Source: GCA-2720975 sp964469565 | GTDB lineage: Bacteria; Planctomycetota; UBA1135; GCA-002686595 | DNA: 64,000 nt | Assembly (NCBI GenBank): GCA_964469565.1 | Contig: CAYXZD010000003.1 | Coordinates: 62,001-126,000, forward strand | Direction of reading: 5' to 3' | In this document: piece by piece, positions 33,812 through 41,338 of the stretch | How positions within the stretch are numbered: the stretch's first letter is position 1 | How the letters are laid out: the number at the start of each line of letters is the position of its first letter | Translations under genes and position numbers: made by a program | The notes under the pieces: generated by a model | The model's database searches: none | Seen by the model: only the letters and a program-made list of their open reading frames with translations | Told to the model about the DNA's origin: nothing

Positions 33812-35226
33812 GGAGTCTCCGCCACGGGCGTCTGCTTTTCACGCCGCGCTCTGCGCCGGCGCACTACTTCGTTGCGAAGTCGTTCCGACGCGATCCGATC
33901 TTTGCGCAACAAGAAGATTATCAGCCCTACGATCCCCATGGTCATGCCTAAGACCCCGTAGAGAATCTGGGAGGCCGTGGGGTCGTGCTGAGGGATGAAC
34001 GGAGTGACGGAAGACATGACGAAGAGCGGTGCCCGGTGTGGACTCATGTCTTTGCGCAAATAGTAAAGATGCTTGAAGAAGTACCCTTGGGCGGTCAGGA
34101 GTCGAGCCTCTCCGTTGCGTTGGTCAAGTTCCTCTTGAGTGAAGGGTCCTACCCATTTGATCAAACCCGTGGCGCCGGTCCAGTTGAAGTTCCCGATCCA
34201 GCCATGGGTCATCGTGTCGAGTCGTAGTCCGTTCTCTTCGGCGTGTTCAGCCCAGGTGCCTAGATTGCGGCTGACCGGAATCTTGAAGGGAACCCCGCGG
34301 AATGCATCGCCACCGCGCATGATGCCGTTCAAGCGCTCGGCATTGAGCTCGAGGGCATTGTCCCAGTCCTCTTCAGCCCCCTTCTTGGCCGCATACAGTA
34401 AGAGTTGGTCGTAGGGTTCCTGGGGCAGACCTGTGATGTTCTCCATTTCATCATCAGCAACATTTGCGATGAGCGCTGACCGAAGCGCGTCACTGCTGAG
34501 GAGTTCGGTGGGGGGCATCGAGAGGTCGATGTGACGGCAGGCTACTAGGGGTGCCTCTATCCACCCCTTGGGAGTCTCTGTGCGCAGCATCTGAGCAAAC
34601 AGACCGGAAAAGACGATGTGTTGTCCCGCTTGGAGGCCAGATCCAAAATCATCACCCACGGGTGTGGTAAAGACAAAGTGGGTGTGGCCACCCGTGTCGA
34701 GCGCAAGCGTGCCATAACTCTCCTCGAAACCCGTATCGGCGCGTTTACGACTTGCGCTGACGATCACCCTTCCCCGTGCACGCAGTGGATCTACTCTGTG
34801 TTCACCAGGGTTATCTGAGAGGGTCTGGATGAGTTCAGGCGTGAGGTCCTGAATGCCTAGTGCTTCGTAGTTCTGCCAGGTGAGCAGCTTGGCGTAGTAC
34901 AGTAGGGAAGAGAGTGCCTTGTTGCTGAGTGTAACGCGCTCTTCAGAATCTCCATCACGGATGCCTGCAAGAGACTCTGTGTCATCAAAGGGCAGAGTGA
35001 CGACCTGGGGTGTGCTGGGCAACTGCGGTTGGCCTTTGTCGGGCAGTGCACTGTTTGCATCGCGTTCGTAGCTCTGCTCCGTTGAGCGTGTGGCCAGGTA
35101 AGCTGCGATGAGCAGGACCGTGGCTAGGCTGAGTAAGAGCAAACGCCGCTTGTCACGTCTGGCCAAGGCCTCAGCCTCATCCAGGGTCATTCGGTTGGCC
35201 TTAGGTGGGCCTGGCTTCGGATTCAT
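33808..35226 (-). CDS. Two-TM protein with large extracytoplasmic domain, unknown
   Basis: The 472-residue protein has transmembrane segments near the N-terminus (RRLLLLSLATVLLIAAYLATR, about 30-50) and C-terminus (ILYGVLGMTMGIVGLIIFLL, about 425-445), with about 370 residues between, probably periplasmic. Inside, phrases such as DLTPELIQTLSDNPGEHRVDPLRARGRVIVS and GQHIVFSGLFAQML suggest OB-like beta domains. No known family is recognised. It overlaps both neighbours by ATGA (35223-35226 and 33808-33811), so it is tightly coupled to the amidotransferase and aroB. Confidence 0.78.
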   Translation of the reverse strand: MNPKPGPPKANRMTLDEAEALARRDKRRLLLLSLATVLLIAAYLATRSTEQSYERDANSALPDKGQPQLPSTPQVVTLPFDDTESLAGIRDGDSEERVTLSNKALSSLLYYAKLLTWQNYEALGIQDLTPELIQTLSDNPGEHRVDPLRARGRVIVSASRKRADTGFEESYGTLALDTGGHTHFVFTTPVGDDFGSGLQAGQHIVFSGLFAQMLRTETPKGWIEAPLVACRHIDLSMPPTELLSSDALRSALIANVADDEMENITGLPQEPYDQLLLYAAKKGAEEDWDNALELNAERLNGIMRGGDAFRGVPFKIPVSRNLGTWAEHAEENGLRLDTMTHGWIGNFNWTGATGLIKWVGPFTQEELDQRNGEARLLTAQGYFFKHLYYLRKDMSPHRAPLFVMSSVTPFIPQHDPTASQILYGVLGMTMGIVGLIIFLLRKDRIASERLRNEVVRRRRARREKQTPVAETP

Positions 35227-35984
35227 GGGCAGGGTGCCTTGGATTCATAGGGAGTGGATTCTGGGGTGTTTTCTCGAGCTGCTTGCGCGAAGGCTGCAAA
35301 GAGCCCCGAACCGGGATCAGCAGTGTCGCATTCGTCAGGGTCGAGCTCGGGGTGCCATTGGACTCCGACGGCAAAAGGGTGCTGTGTGTGTTCAATTCCC
35401 TCCACAAGGCCCTCGTTGTCCCGGGCGACGACCCGCCAAGGAGGGCGGATTCCATCGATTGCCTGGTGGTGGCGTGAGACGATATTGGGCACTTGTCCCT
35501 CTACCCCGAGGGACCGGCCAAGTTTCGAGTCCTTCTCAAGAATGACCCTGTGGAGGCTGCCCCCGCTGTGTTCTTGGCAACCGGGCCGGTCTTCGGGGAG
35601 GTGTTGCAGGAGCTCGGCCCCTGCGGTCAGTCCGAGGAGCTGCATTCCGTAGCAGATGCCCAAAACGGGTAGCCCCTGCTCTAGGGCGATCTCGGCGAGT
35701 GCAAAGTCCATATCCTGTTTTTTGCCGGGGGTTGGTACGGCACGCGCGTGCAGGGGGCCAAGGCCCAGCCGAGGTGTGTCGAAATCATCACCGCCTGTCA
35801 GGAGCAAACCATCAACACGCCCTAGCAACTCCTCCCACTGCGCCCGATTGCCGATGGGCGGAATGGCGAGAGCCAGGGCTCCGGCTCTGAGCAACGGGGA
35901 GACGTAACGGTTGTGCAGGCGTAGACCCTCGGGAGTTTGGGTCTCCAGGAGTCCACTTACAGCGATCAGAGGCCGACGGGGCAT
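35223..35984 (-). CDS. Class I glutamine amidotransferase, PuuD-like
   Basis: The 253-residue protein is a gamma-glutamyl-GABA hydrolase-type (peptidase C26) enzyme. The nucleophile Cys is in VLGICYGMQLL, and His and Glu are in VGVQWHPELDP. The LLLTGGDDFDTPRLG region near residue 60 and NIVSRHHQAID are family features. Substrate is uncertain: gamma-glutamyl amines or folylpolyglutamates are possible. It is the first gene of the four-gene minus-strand operon. A TTGGCC-N17-CATACT promoter ends 6 nt before the ATG, so its transcript may lack a leader. Confidence 0.88.
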   Translation of the reverse strand: MPRRPLIAVSGLLETQTPEGLRLHNRYVSPLLRAGALALAIPPIGNRAQWEELLGRVDGLLLTGGDDFDTPRLGLGPLHARAVPTPGKKQDMDFALAEIALEQGLPVLGICYGMQLLGLTAGAELLQHLPEDRPGCQEHSGGSLHRVILEKDSKLGRSLGVEGQVPNIVSRHHQAIDGIRPPWRVVARDNEGLVEGIEHTQHPFAVGVQWHPELDPDECDTADPGSGLFAAFAQAARENTPESTPYESKAPCP

Positions 35985-35990
35985 GCTACT

Positions 35991-36019
35991 AGTATGGGGA
36001 CTTTTGCCTCACGGGCCAA
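35991..36019 (-). promoter_or_regulatory. Putative promoter of the amidotransferase-aroB operon
   Basis: On the minus strand: TTGGCC (36019-36014), 17 nt, CATACT (35996-35991), then 6 nt and the ATG at 35984. This is the best -35/-10 pair in the window and fits leaderless transcription. It lies between two divergent genes. Confidence 0.5.
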
Positions 36020-36062
36020 ACTCGCTGGAGGAAGAGACTCAAGAGAGTAGGATCTGCGCCCT

Positions 36063-37034
36063 ATGCATTGGACAGTGCACCTATTGGCAGTGGGCGTCGG
36101 GTTCTGGCTTCTCGCCTTGGGCGCTGAGCGGCTTGTGCGTGGGGGTGAAGCCTTGGCACGACGCTGGGGGGTAAGCCCCTTCTTGGTGGGCTTGACCATC
36201 GTGGCCTGGGGTACCTCCCTTCCTGAGGTTGTGGTTTCTTCCCTTGCAGCAGCCCAGGGCCGTCCAGCGACCTGCATCGGCAATGTACTTGGATCGAATA
36301 TTGCCAACATTGGTCTCGTGCTAGGGGCGAGTTCCATCATCCTTCCGGCCCAACTCATGCGCCGGCCGCCCCTCAAAGAAGCATCGTGGCTAGTGGGAAC
36401 CCTTGTCCTGCTCTGGTTCCTCCTTGCCGATGGCGGCCTGGATCGATTGGATGCCTTCCTCTTGATCGGGGCCTTTGTGGCCCACAATCTCCACCTGTTC
36501 CATCGGCGTGGGGAGGTCCTTGCCACCGGAGGACCGGGCCCTAGCCTTGAGGGGCTTCCTGCGCCGAGGTCCGCCTGGTTGCTCGTACTGGGAGGCAGCG
36601 TGGCAATCTACTCGGGGGCACAAGCTGTCATGTGGGGAGGTACCCACATCGCCGATCAGCTCGGTCTCGGCGATACCCTCTTGGGCTTGTCCATTCTCGC
36701 CATCGGATCCTCGCTGCCTGAGCTTTTTGCTTGCATGGCGAGCGCCCGACAGGGTGACGCACAAATGGGCCTTGGTAATGTGATCGGAAGCAACGTCTTC
36801 AACACGCTTGCAGTCACTGGTCTAGCGGCCGGACTAAGTCCCTTCGGCGGTGAGGATCAGATTGCCCTAGCTCTCGACCGCGACTTCCCCCTGTGCCTGC
36901 TATTCACCCTCGGCCTCTTTGTTTGGCCCCCATTGAGCCGTTGGGTGCGAGGTACCCAATGGCATCGCCTGCCCGCGGCCTTGCTCCTGATCGGCTACCT
37001 CTCCTATCTAGTCAAGGTGAGCCTAGCAGGGTAA
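36063..37034 (+). CDS. Calcium/sodium antiporter, CaCA family (YrbG-like)
   Basis: The 323-residue membrane protein has two repeated halves, each with an alpha-repeat motif: PFLVGLTIVAWGTSLPEVVVSSLAA with GNVLGSNIANIG (residues about 40-85), and LGDTLLGLSILAIGSSLPELFACMAS with GNVIGSNVFNTL (about 200-245). The acidic residue in each TSLPE/SSLPE motif coordinates the cation. About ten transmembrane segments are expected. It exchanges Ca2+ for Na+ across the inner membrane. A TAGGAT box lies 9 nt upstream of the start. Its end overlaps the convergent arginase-family gene by 12 bp. Confidence 0.93.
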   Translation: MHWTVHLLAVGVGFWLLALGAERLVRGGEALARRWGVSPFLVGLTIVAWGTSLPEVVVSSLAAAQGRPATCIGNVLGSNIANIGLVLGASSIILPAQLMRRPPLKEASWLVGTLVLLWFLLADGGLDRLDAFLLIGAFVAHNLHLFHRRGEVLATGGPGPSLEGLPAPRSAWLLVLGGSVAIYSGAQAVMWGGTHIADQLGLGDTLLGLSILAIGSSLPELFACMASARQGDAQMGLGNVIGSNVFNTLAVTGLAAGLSPFGGEDQIALALDRDFPLCLLFTLGLFVWPPLSRWVRGTQWHRLPAALLLIGYLSYLVKVSLAG

Positions 37035-38084
37035 CGCGGGTCGGGTCAGCAGGGCCGTTCCTATCAAGCGGTACAGCAGTCGTGCTCCCACAGTGGCGTC
37101 CCAGCTCTCACCCTTCGGATCTCCTCCTGGGCCCGCACTCACTTCGCAAAGATCCAGCCCCACTACCGTGCGTCCGGAATTGGCGAGCTCTTCTAGCCAC
37201 AACATCGTCTCACTCCAGGTGAGCCCTCCGGGCACAGGCGTTCCCGTTTGAGGGCACAGGCTCGGGTCGAGCCCATCAACGTCAAAGCTCACGTAGACAT
37301 TCTCGGGGAGGGCGTCGAGCGTCCTTCGCACTCGATCACGAAGGTTCCCAGCTTCAAAGCGGGCCCGCGCCCATTGGTCATCAAACAATGTGATGATTCG
37401 GTTTTCCCGTGTCGTGCGGGCCCCCTCGATGACAGCGGCTTCGTCGCTGCCGAGGTCACGCACCCCTACCTGAACGAGGGTCCCTAAATCGGATGCCCGG
37501 GTGCGCAAGTTGTGGATGATGGAGGCGTGTGAGTAGGTGAAACCCTCATAGGCCTCGCGCAAATCGGCATGAGCGTCAAAGTGCAATACTCCCATCCCTT
37601 GGAAGCGCTGGGCGCAGGCAATCATTGCACCTAAGGGCACGGAGTGGTCGCCGCCCAAGACAACCGGAAGTTCTCCACGCTCTAGACAACTAGATGCATG
37701 CCGGGCAACGTGTCCGTTGACTTGCTCGCTGATTGCGTTGACCTTCTCAATACACTCGTCTCGCTCAGAAGGCGGGCAGGTTGGGTCATGGGCCCGGGCA
37801 GCTAGGGTGCATGCCTGTTCGTTCCACCTCTCGATCTCAGCGGGAATCTGGTCCATGCGGATCCCGCGCTCATACGGGGTGCCCGTTTGGCGGTCATACA
37901 GGTCGACTTGATGGCTAGCCGCGAGGATGGCGGCGGGGCCGTGTGCACATCCACGCCGGAAGCTGGTGGTGGCCTCGAATGGGACGGGAAGTACATGCAC
38001 CTCACAGGCTGCGCCCATGGGAGGCAGGCCGAATAGGCCGCTGTCGCGGGGGGCCGGAGCGTTTGGGTCGAATCGGGGGTCCAT
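37023..38084 (-). CDS. Arginase/agmatinase-family ureohydrolase
   Basis: The protein of about 353 residues keeps all Mn-ligand motifs: GGDHSV (His), FDAHADLR (Asp-His-Asp) and VSFDVDGLDP (two Asp), plus FRRGCAHGP and ASHQVDLYD near the N-terminus, typical of the agmatinase branch. Substrate could be agmatine, arginine or another guanidino compound. Several other ureohydrolases of this shape act on guanidinobutyrate. An inserted Cys-bearing helix region (about 100-135) is longer than in minimal family members. I took the ATG at 38084; the frame runs up to 38114. Convergent overlap of 12 bp with the antiporter gene. Confidence 0.88.
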   Translation of the reverse strand: MDPRFDPNAPAPRDSGLFGLPPMGAACEVHVLPVPFEATTSFRRGCAHGPAAILAASHQVDLYDRQTGTPYERGIRMDQIPAEIERWNEQACTLAARAHDPTCPPSERDECIEKVNAISEQVNGHVARHASSCLERGELPVVLGGDHSVPLGAMIACAQRFQGMGVLHFDAHADLREAYEGFTYSHASIIHNLRTRASDLGTLVQVGVRDLGSDEAAVIEGARTTRENRIITLFDDQWARARFEAGNLRDRVRRTLDALPENVYVSFDVDGLDPSLCPQTGTPVPGGLTWSETMLWLEELANSGRTVVGLDLCEVSAGPGGDPKGESWDATVGARLLYRLIGTALLTRPALPC

Positions 38085-38250
38085 GGTGGCCGGGATTGTA
38101 CCTGCAAGTGGCACTAGCGACCCCCTCAGGTGCGGGGCGGATCACAAGGGGCGGTCCGGCCTAGTAATTCAACTACGGGACGATTGAATGGGGTTCATCT
38201 CGGCGAGTAGAGGATCCTTCCTACCCAGCGCAACACCCTCTCCAATCACT

Positions 38251-39429
38251 ATGGCAACAACAATCGATGTGGATGGCGGCCGTCCCGGCCCGGGTCCAAA
38301 ACAGATGAAGCCTTCGTCCTCCAAGCGCTTCTCACCCAAGCTCCTCAGTATTTTCCTCATCAGTTTCGCAGCAGGCCTTCTGGCCCTGATGGCCATCTCG
38401 GGCCGCTTGGGGGTGGCCAATGTGGATTCCCGTGAAGTGGCTGTGGTTGTGAATTACGTGACCAAGACCGAACGCGTCGTACTTTCACCGGGCTACTGTT
38501 TCTACCTCCCGTTCCTCGAGGAGGTCTTCATCTTTGATCGCACTCAGCAGCGCTTCATCATGAAGGGGAGTTCCTTCAAGGGCTCCAATCATGTGCCCCA
38601 GCTCACAGTACGGGCCAGCGACGGGTCGAGTTTCTTTTTTGAGGAGCTGCCGATTCAATACCAAATCAAACCTGAGATGGTTTCGACGTTGTTGAAGGAC
38701 TCGGGCCCTGGGGATCGCTTCAAGGAAGAGTGGGTCAAGGCGCACGCCCGTTCCATACTGCGGGACGAATTCGGCCGCTTCACTCCCGTTGAGGCTGCTA
38801 ACCCAACGGTCTTTTTGCAGGCCCAAGCTGAGAGTAAGCGCCGCATGAACCAGGCCTTAGAGTCACACGGAATCGAGGTCGTCTTGATCGGAACGCCTAC
38901 ACCTAAGTTCGATCGAGCCTATGAGCAGGCCATTGAGGACCGCAAGTCTGCGGACCAAGAGGTTGAGCGGCTCGAAGTGGTGCTGGAGCAACTCGTCGAG
39001 CAGCGTGACCAAAAGCTTGCAGCGGTTGAGCGTCAGAAGAGTGTAGAGATGGCCTCCTTGAAGGGGGAGCTCACGAAGGAACTGCTTGAGGCCGAGCGGG
39101 TGAGTATTCAGACCCAGCGCGGTGCGGAAGCCTTTGCTGCCCGCCGCACACTGGAAGGGGAAGCGCTCAAAGCGGGTAAGACTCAAGAGGCGCGCGGCCT
39201 CGTGGCCCGATTCACGAAGGAGGCCGAGGGTCTGGAAAGCCAGGCCCGGGCCCTCGAATTGAAGGGTGATATCGTTGTACGTGAGGCGCTCGTTGAAAAA
39301 CTCCGGGAGGTCGTCTTTACCCTTGTCCCCTACAGCCGTGATCCCAAGCCCACCCGCCTAGAACACAGTGGAGCTGCCACACTAGAGACCCTGTCAGGTA
39401 CTGCAAGAACTCAGAGGGGGAACAACTAA
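38251..39429 (+). CDS. SPFH/band-7 membrane protein (first of tandem pair)
   Basis: The 392-residue protein has one N-terminal transmembrane segment (LLSIFLISFAAGLLALMAI), an SPFH/prohibitin domain (about 70-225, with VDSREVAVVVNYVTKTERVVLSPGYCFYLPF), and a long Glu/Lys/Arg-rich coiled coil (about 240-340). Such proteins form oligomeric rings that organise membrane proteases or other complexes. The coding frame extends to 38188, but the ATG at 38251 fits better. TAATG overlap with the next gene shows that both are made together. Confidence 0.86.
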   Translation: MATTIDVDGGRPGPGPKQMKPSSSKRFSPKLLSIFLISFAAGLLALMAISGRLGVANVDSREVAVVVNYVTKTERVVLSPGYCFYLPFLEEVFIFDRTQQRFIMKGSSFKGSNHVPQLTVRASDGSSFFFEELPIQYQIKPEMVSTLLKDSGPGDRFKEEWVKAHARSILRDEFGRFTPVEAANPTVFLQAQAESKRRMNQALESHGIEVVLIGTPTPKFDRAYEQAIEDRKSADQEVERLEVVLEQLVEQRDQKLAAVERQKSVEMASLKGELTKELLEAERVSIQTQRGAEAFAARRTLEGEALKAGKTQEARGLVARFTKEAEGLESQARALELKGDIVVREALVEKLREVVFTLVPYSRDPKPTRLEHSGAATLETLSGTARTQRGNN

Positions 39430-40508
39430 TGCAAAAACTATCCAAGATCATACTGGGCTGCTTTTTCCTCGTTCTCGTCATCTTCTCTCTAGGGTCGGCC
39501 CTGTTTGAGCGCATCCCCCCGGCCACCATTGGGGTCAAGCAGAACATGCTCGGCGGTGGCATTGTGGAAGAAGATCACAGCATGGGGTTTCACGTGGGTA
39601 TCACAGGTGTGCACAAATGGCACCTTCTAGATGGCACGACGCACTTTTTGACCTACGCTCGCCAATCGAGTGGGAATAAGGCAGGCGTGGAAAAGGCCGT
39701 CCTCGACATTCGTACGAAGGACAACAACTTCGCTTTCTTCGATGTCACCGTGACCTACAGGATTATTCCAGGCCAAGGTCACAGAATCGTGCAGGCTGGT
39801 AACCAAGAGAAGTACAAGGCAATGGCTGATACGGCCGTCAACGCAATTCTGCGAGCCGAGCTGGCTCAGCTCTCCTCTGAGGAAGTGTACGACACCGATA
39901 CCCGCCTAGCGTTGGTCGATCGCGCCATGCCGGCTTTGGGGGAAGCACTAGCCCCCATTTTCTTAGAGCCGCAGGGCCTCTTGATCCGTGCGGTGAACTT
40001 CCCGGAAGTTTATGAGGACAAGCTGCGCATGAAGCAGTTGACCCAGCAGACTAAGTTGCTGGCGACGGCCCAGCGAAAAGTAGAAGACAAGCAGGCCCTC
40101 ACGGAAGGTTACGAGGCCCAGACCCTTGCCATGGAGAAGGAAAAGCGCGGTGGTTGGGACAAGTTGCTGCAGAGCGAATACTCTGCCAATGAGATTGCAA
40201 TCGCTACAATTGCAGCCGAGGCTGAAAAGTACAACGCTGAAACGCGTGCGGCGGCGGAGGCGGACTATGAGACGGCGGTGGCCGAAGGGGAACTAGCCCT
40301 TGCCAAGGCTCAGGCCCTGCGGGACGAGTTGAGGAACAAAGCACTCAACACCGCTGGCGGGCGCATCTATCTCGCTCGCGAAGCGGCGCAAAACCTGCAG
40401 TTTGAAAGCGTCACACTGAACTCCAATGACCCCTCCATTCCCTCTGTCTTGGATGTCGGTGGATTGGTCAAGCTCCTCGTGGGCATGGGGCAGGAGAGGC
40501 AGCCATAA
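39429..40508 (+). CDS. SPFH/band-7 membrane protein (second of tandem pair)
   Basis: The 359-residue protein has an N-terminal hydrophobic anchor (IILGCFFLVLVIFSLGSALF), an SPFH domain (residues about 33-210, with RIPPATIGVKQNML and AVLDIRTKDNNFAFFDVTVTYRI), and a coiled-coil Ala/Glu-rich region (about 215-305). It is a distant paralogue of the preceding protein. Tandem SPFH genes resemble HflK/HflC, the ring-forming partners of FtsH, but the sequences are not clearly either. The start overlaps the upstream stop (TAATG). Confidence 0.87.
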   Translation: MQKLSKIILGCFFLVLVIFSLGSALFERIPPATIGVKQNMLGGGIVEEDHSMGFHVGITGVHKWHLLDGTTHFLTYARQSSGNKAGVEKAVLDIRTKDNNFAFFDVTVTYRIIPGQGHRIVQAGNQEKYKAMADTAVNAILRAELAQLSSEEVYDTDTRLALVDRAMPALGEALAPIFLEPQGLLIRAVNFPEVYEDKLRMKQLTQQTKLLATAQRKVEDKQALTEGYEAQTLAMEKEKRGGWDKLLQSEYSANEIAIATIAAEAEKYNAETRAAAEADYETAVAEGELALAKAQALRDELRNKALNTAGGRIYLAREAAQNLQFESVTLNSNDPSIPSVLDVGGLVKLLVGMGQERQP

Positions 40509-40519
40509 GAGAGTCATGG

Positions 40520-40597
40520 GCCCCCTTGGGGCTTCCAGGGCGGCTTACGGACCAGGCTGGGCCCCAGTGGTGGGGCTGCCGAGTTCCCCTTAGGGGG
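40520..40597 (+). terminator. Cluster of small GC hairpins after the SPFH genes
   Basis: GCCCC-N3-GGGGC (40520-40532), GCCCCA-GTGG-TGGGGC (40561-40576) and CCCC-TTA-GGGG (40586-40596) lie in the 215-bp gap before the next gene. None is followed by a U-tract, so the terminator role is an inference. Confidence 0.35.
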
Positions 40598-40723
40598 TAT
40601 TGAGGGGCAAACGACAGACCCTTGCTGGGACGGGGTGCGATTTTTTCGTGCAATAACCAAGAATCGCCAAGATCCCCTCTGGGGCTGGCGTTCTAAGACC
40701 ATTCAAAGGTGCCCCCAGCGTCC

Positions 40724-41338
40724 ATGCCCTCAGAAACTACAGCATCCCTGCTTGACCGCCACCGGAGTGGTGACACCGTGGCATACACCCACCTTGTGGT
40801 GGCCCACCAAGGCATCCTCCTGCGATTGGCACGCGGTCTCTTAGGGCCAGGGAGTGGTTATGAGGACGTGGTGCAGGAGGCTTTCCTGAGGTTGGCCCAG
40901 AAGCCGCCGGAAATTCCCGAGGATGTTCTGGGGGATGCGGACGTGGAGCGGGCTCACCTCTTGTCTTGGCTGAGTAGGGTCACGAGGAACCTGTGCATGG
41001 ACACGATTCGAACAGAAACACGACGTAGGCGGCGTGAAAAAAGCGTCGCTAGGCCTGAGGTCAATTCAGGGGGGCTATCAGAGGTTGAGGCGGGTGACAC
41101 TCGCGCGGCTGTCGAACGCTCGCTGGGGCGGCTTCCCGCCGATCAACGCGACGTGCTGGTCCTCAGATTATTGGGCGAGAAAAGCTATCGAGAGATTAGC
41201 GCGATCACGGGTAAGAAGGTCGGAACTGTTGGATGGCTAGTCAGCATGGGACTCAAAGCCCTATGCAGTGAACTTGGCCCGTTATTGGGCTCAGATACCG
41301 GCCTGGGACCAGGTCTTGTAAGTGGAGAACTGTCATGA
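40724..41338 (+). CDS. ECF-type RNA polymerase sigma factor
   Basis: The 204-residue protein has sigma region 2 (about 10-95: LVVAHQGILLRLARGLLGPGSGYEDVVQEAFLRLAQ...LLSWLSRVTRNLCMDTIR) and region 4 (about 130-185: LPADQRDVLVLRLLGEKSYREISAITGKKVGTVGWLVSMGLKAL). This resembles the planctomycete-type sigma factors that sit next to anti-sigma membrane proteins. I chose the ATG at 40724 over a GTG at 40709. Its stop overlaps the start of the VWA protein (ATGA), indicating a sigma/anti-sigma pair. Confidence 0.92.
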   Translation: MPSETTASLLDRHRSGDTVAYTHLVVAHQGILLRLARGLLGPGSGYEDVVQEAFLRLAQKPPEIPEDVLGDADVERAHLLSWLSRVTRNLCMDTIRTETRRRRREKSVARPEVNSGGLSEVEAGDTRAAVERSLGRLPADQRDVLVLRLLGEKSYREISAITGKKVGTVGWLVSMGLKALCSELGPLLGSDTGLGPGLVSGELS

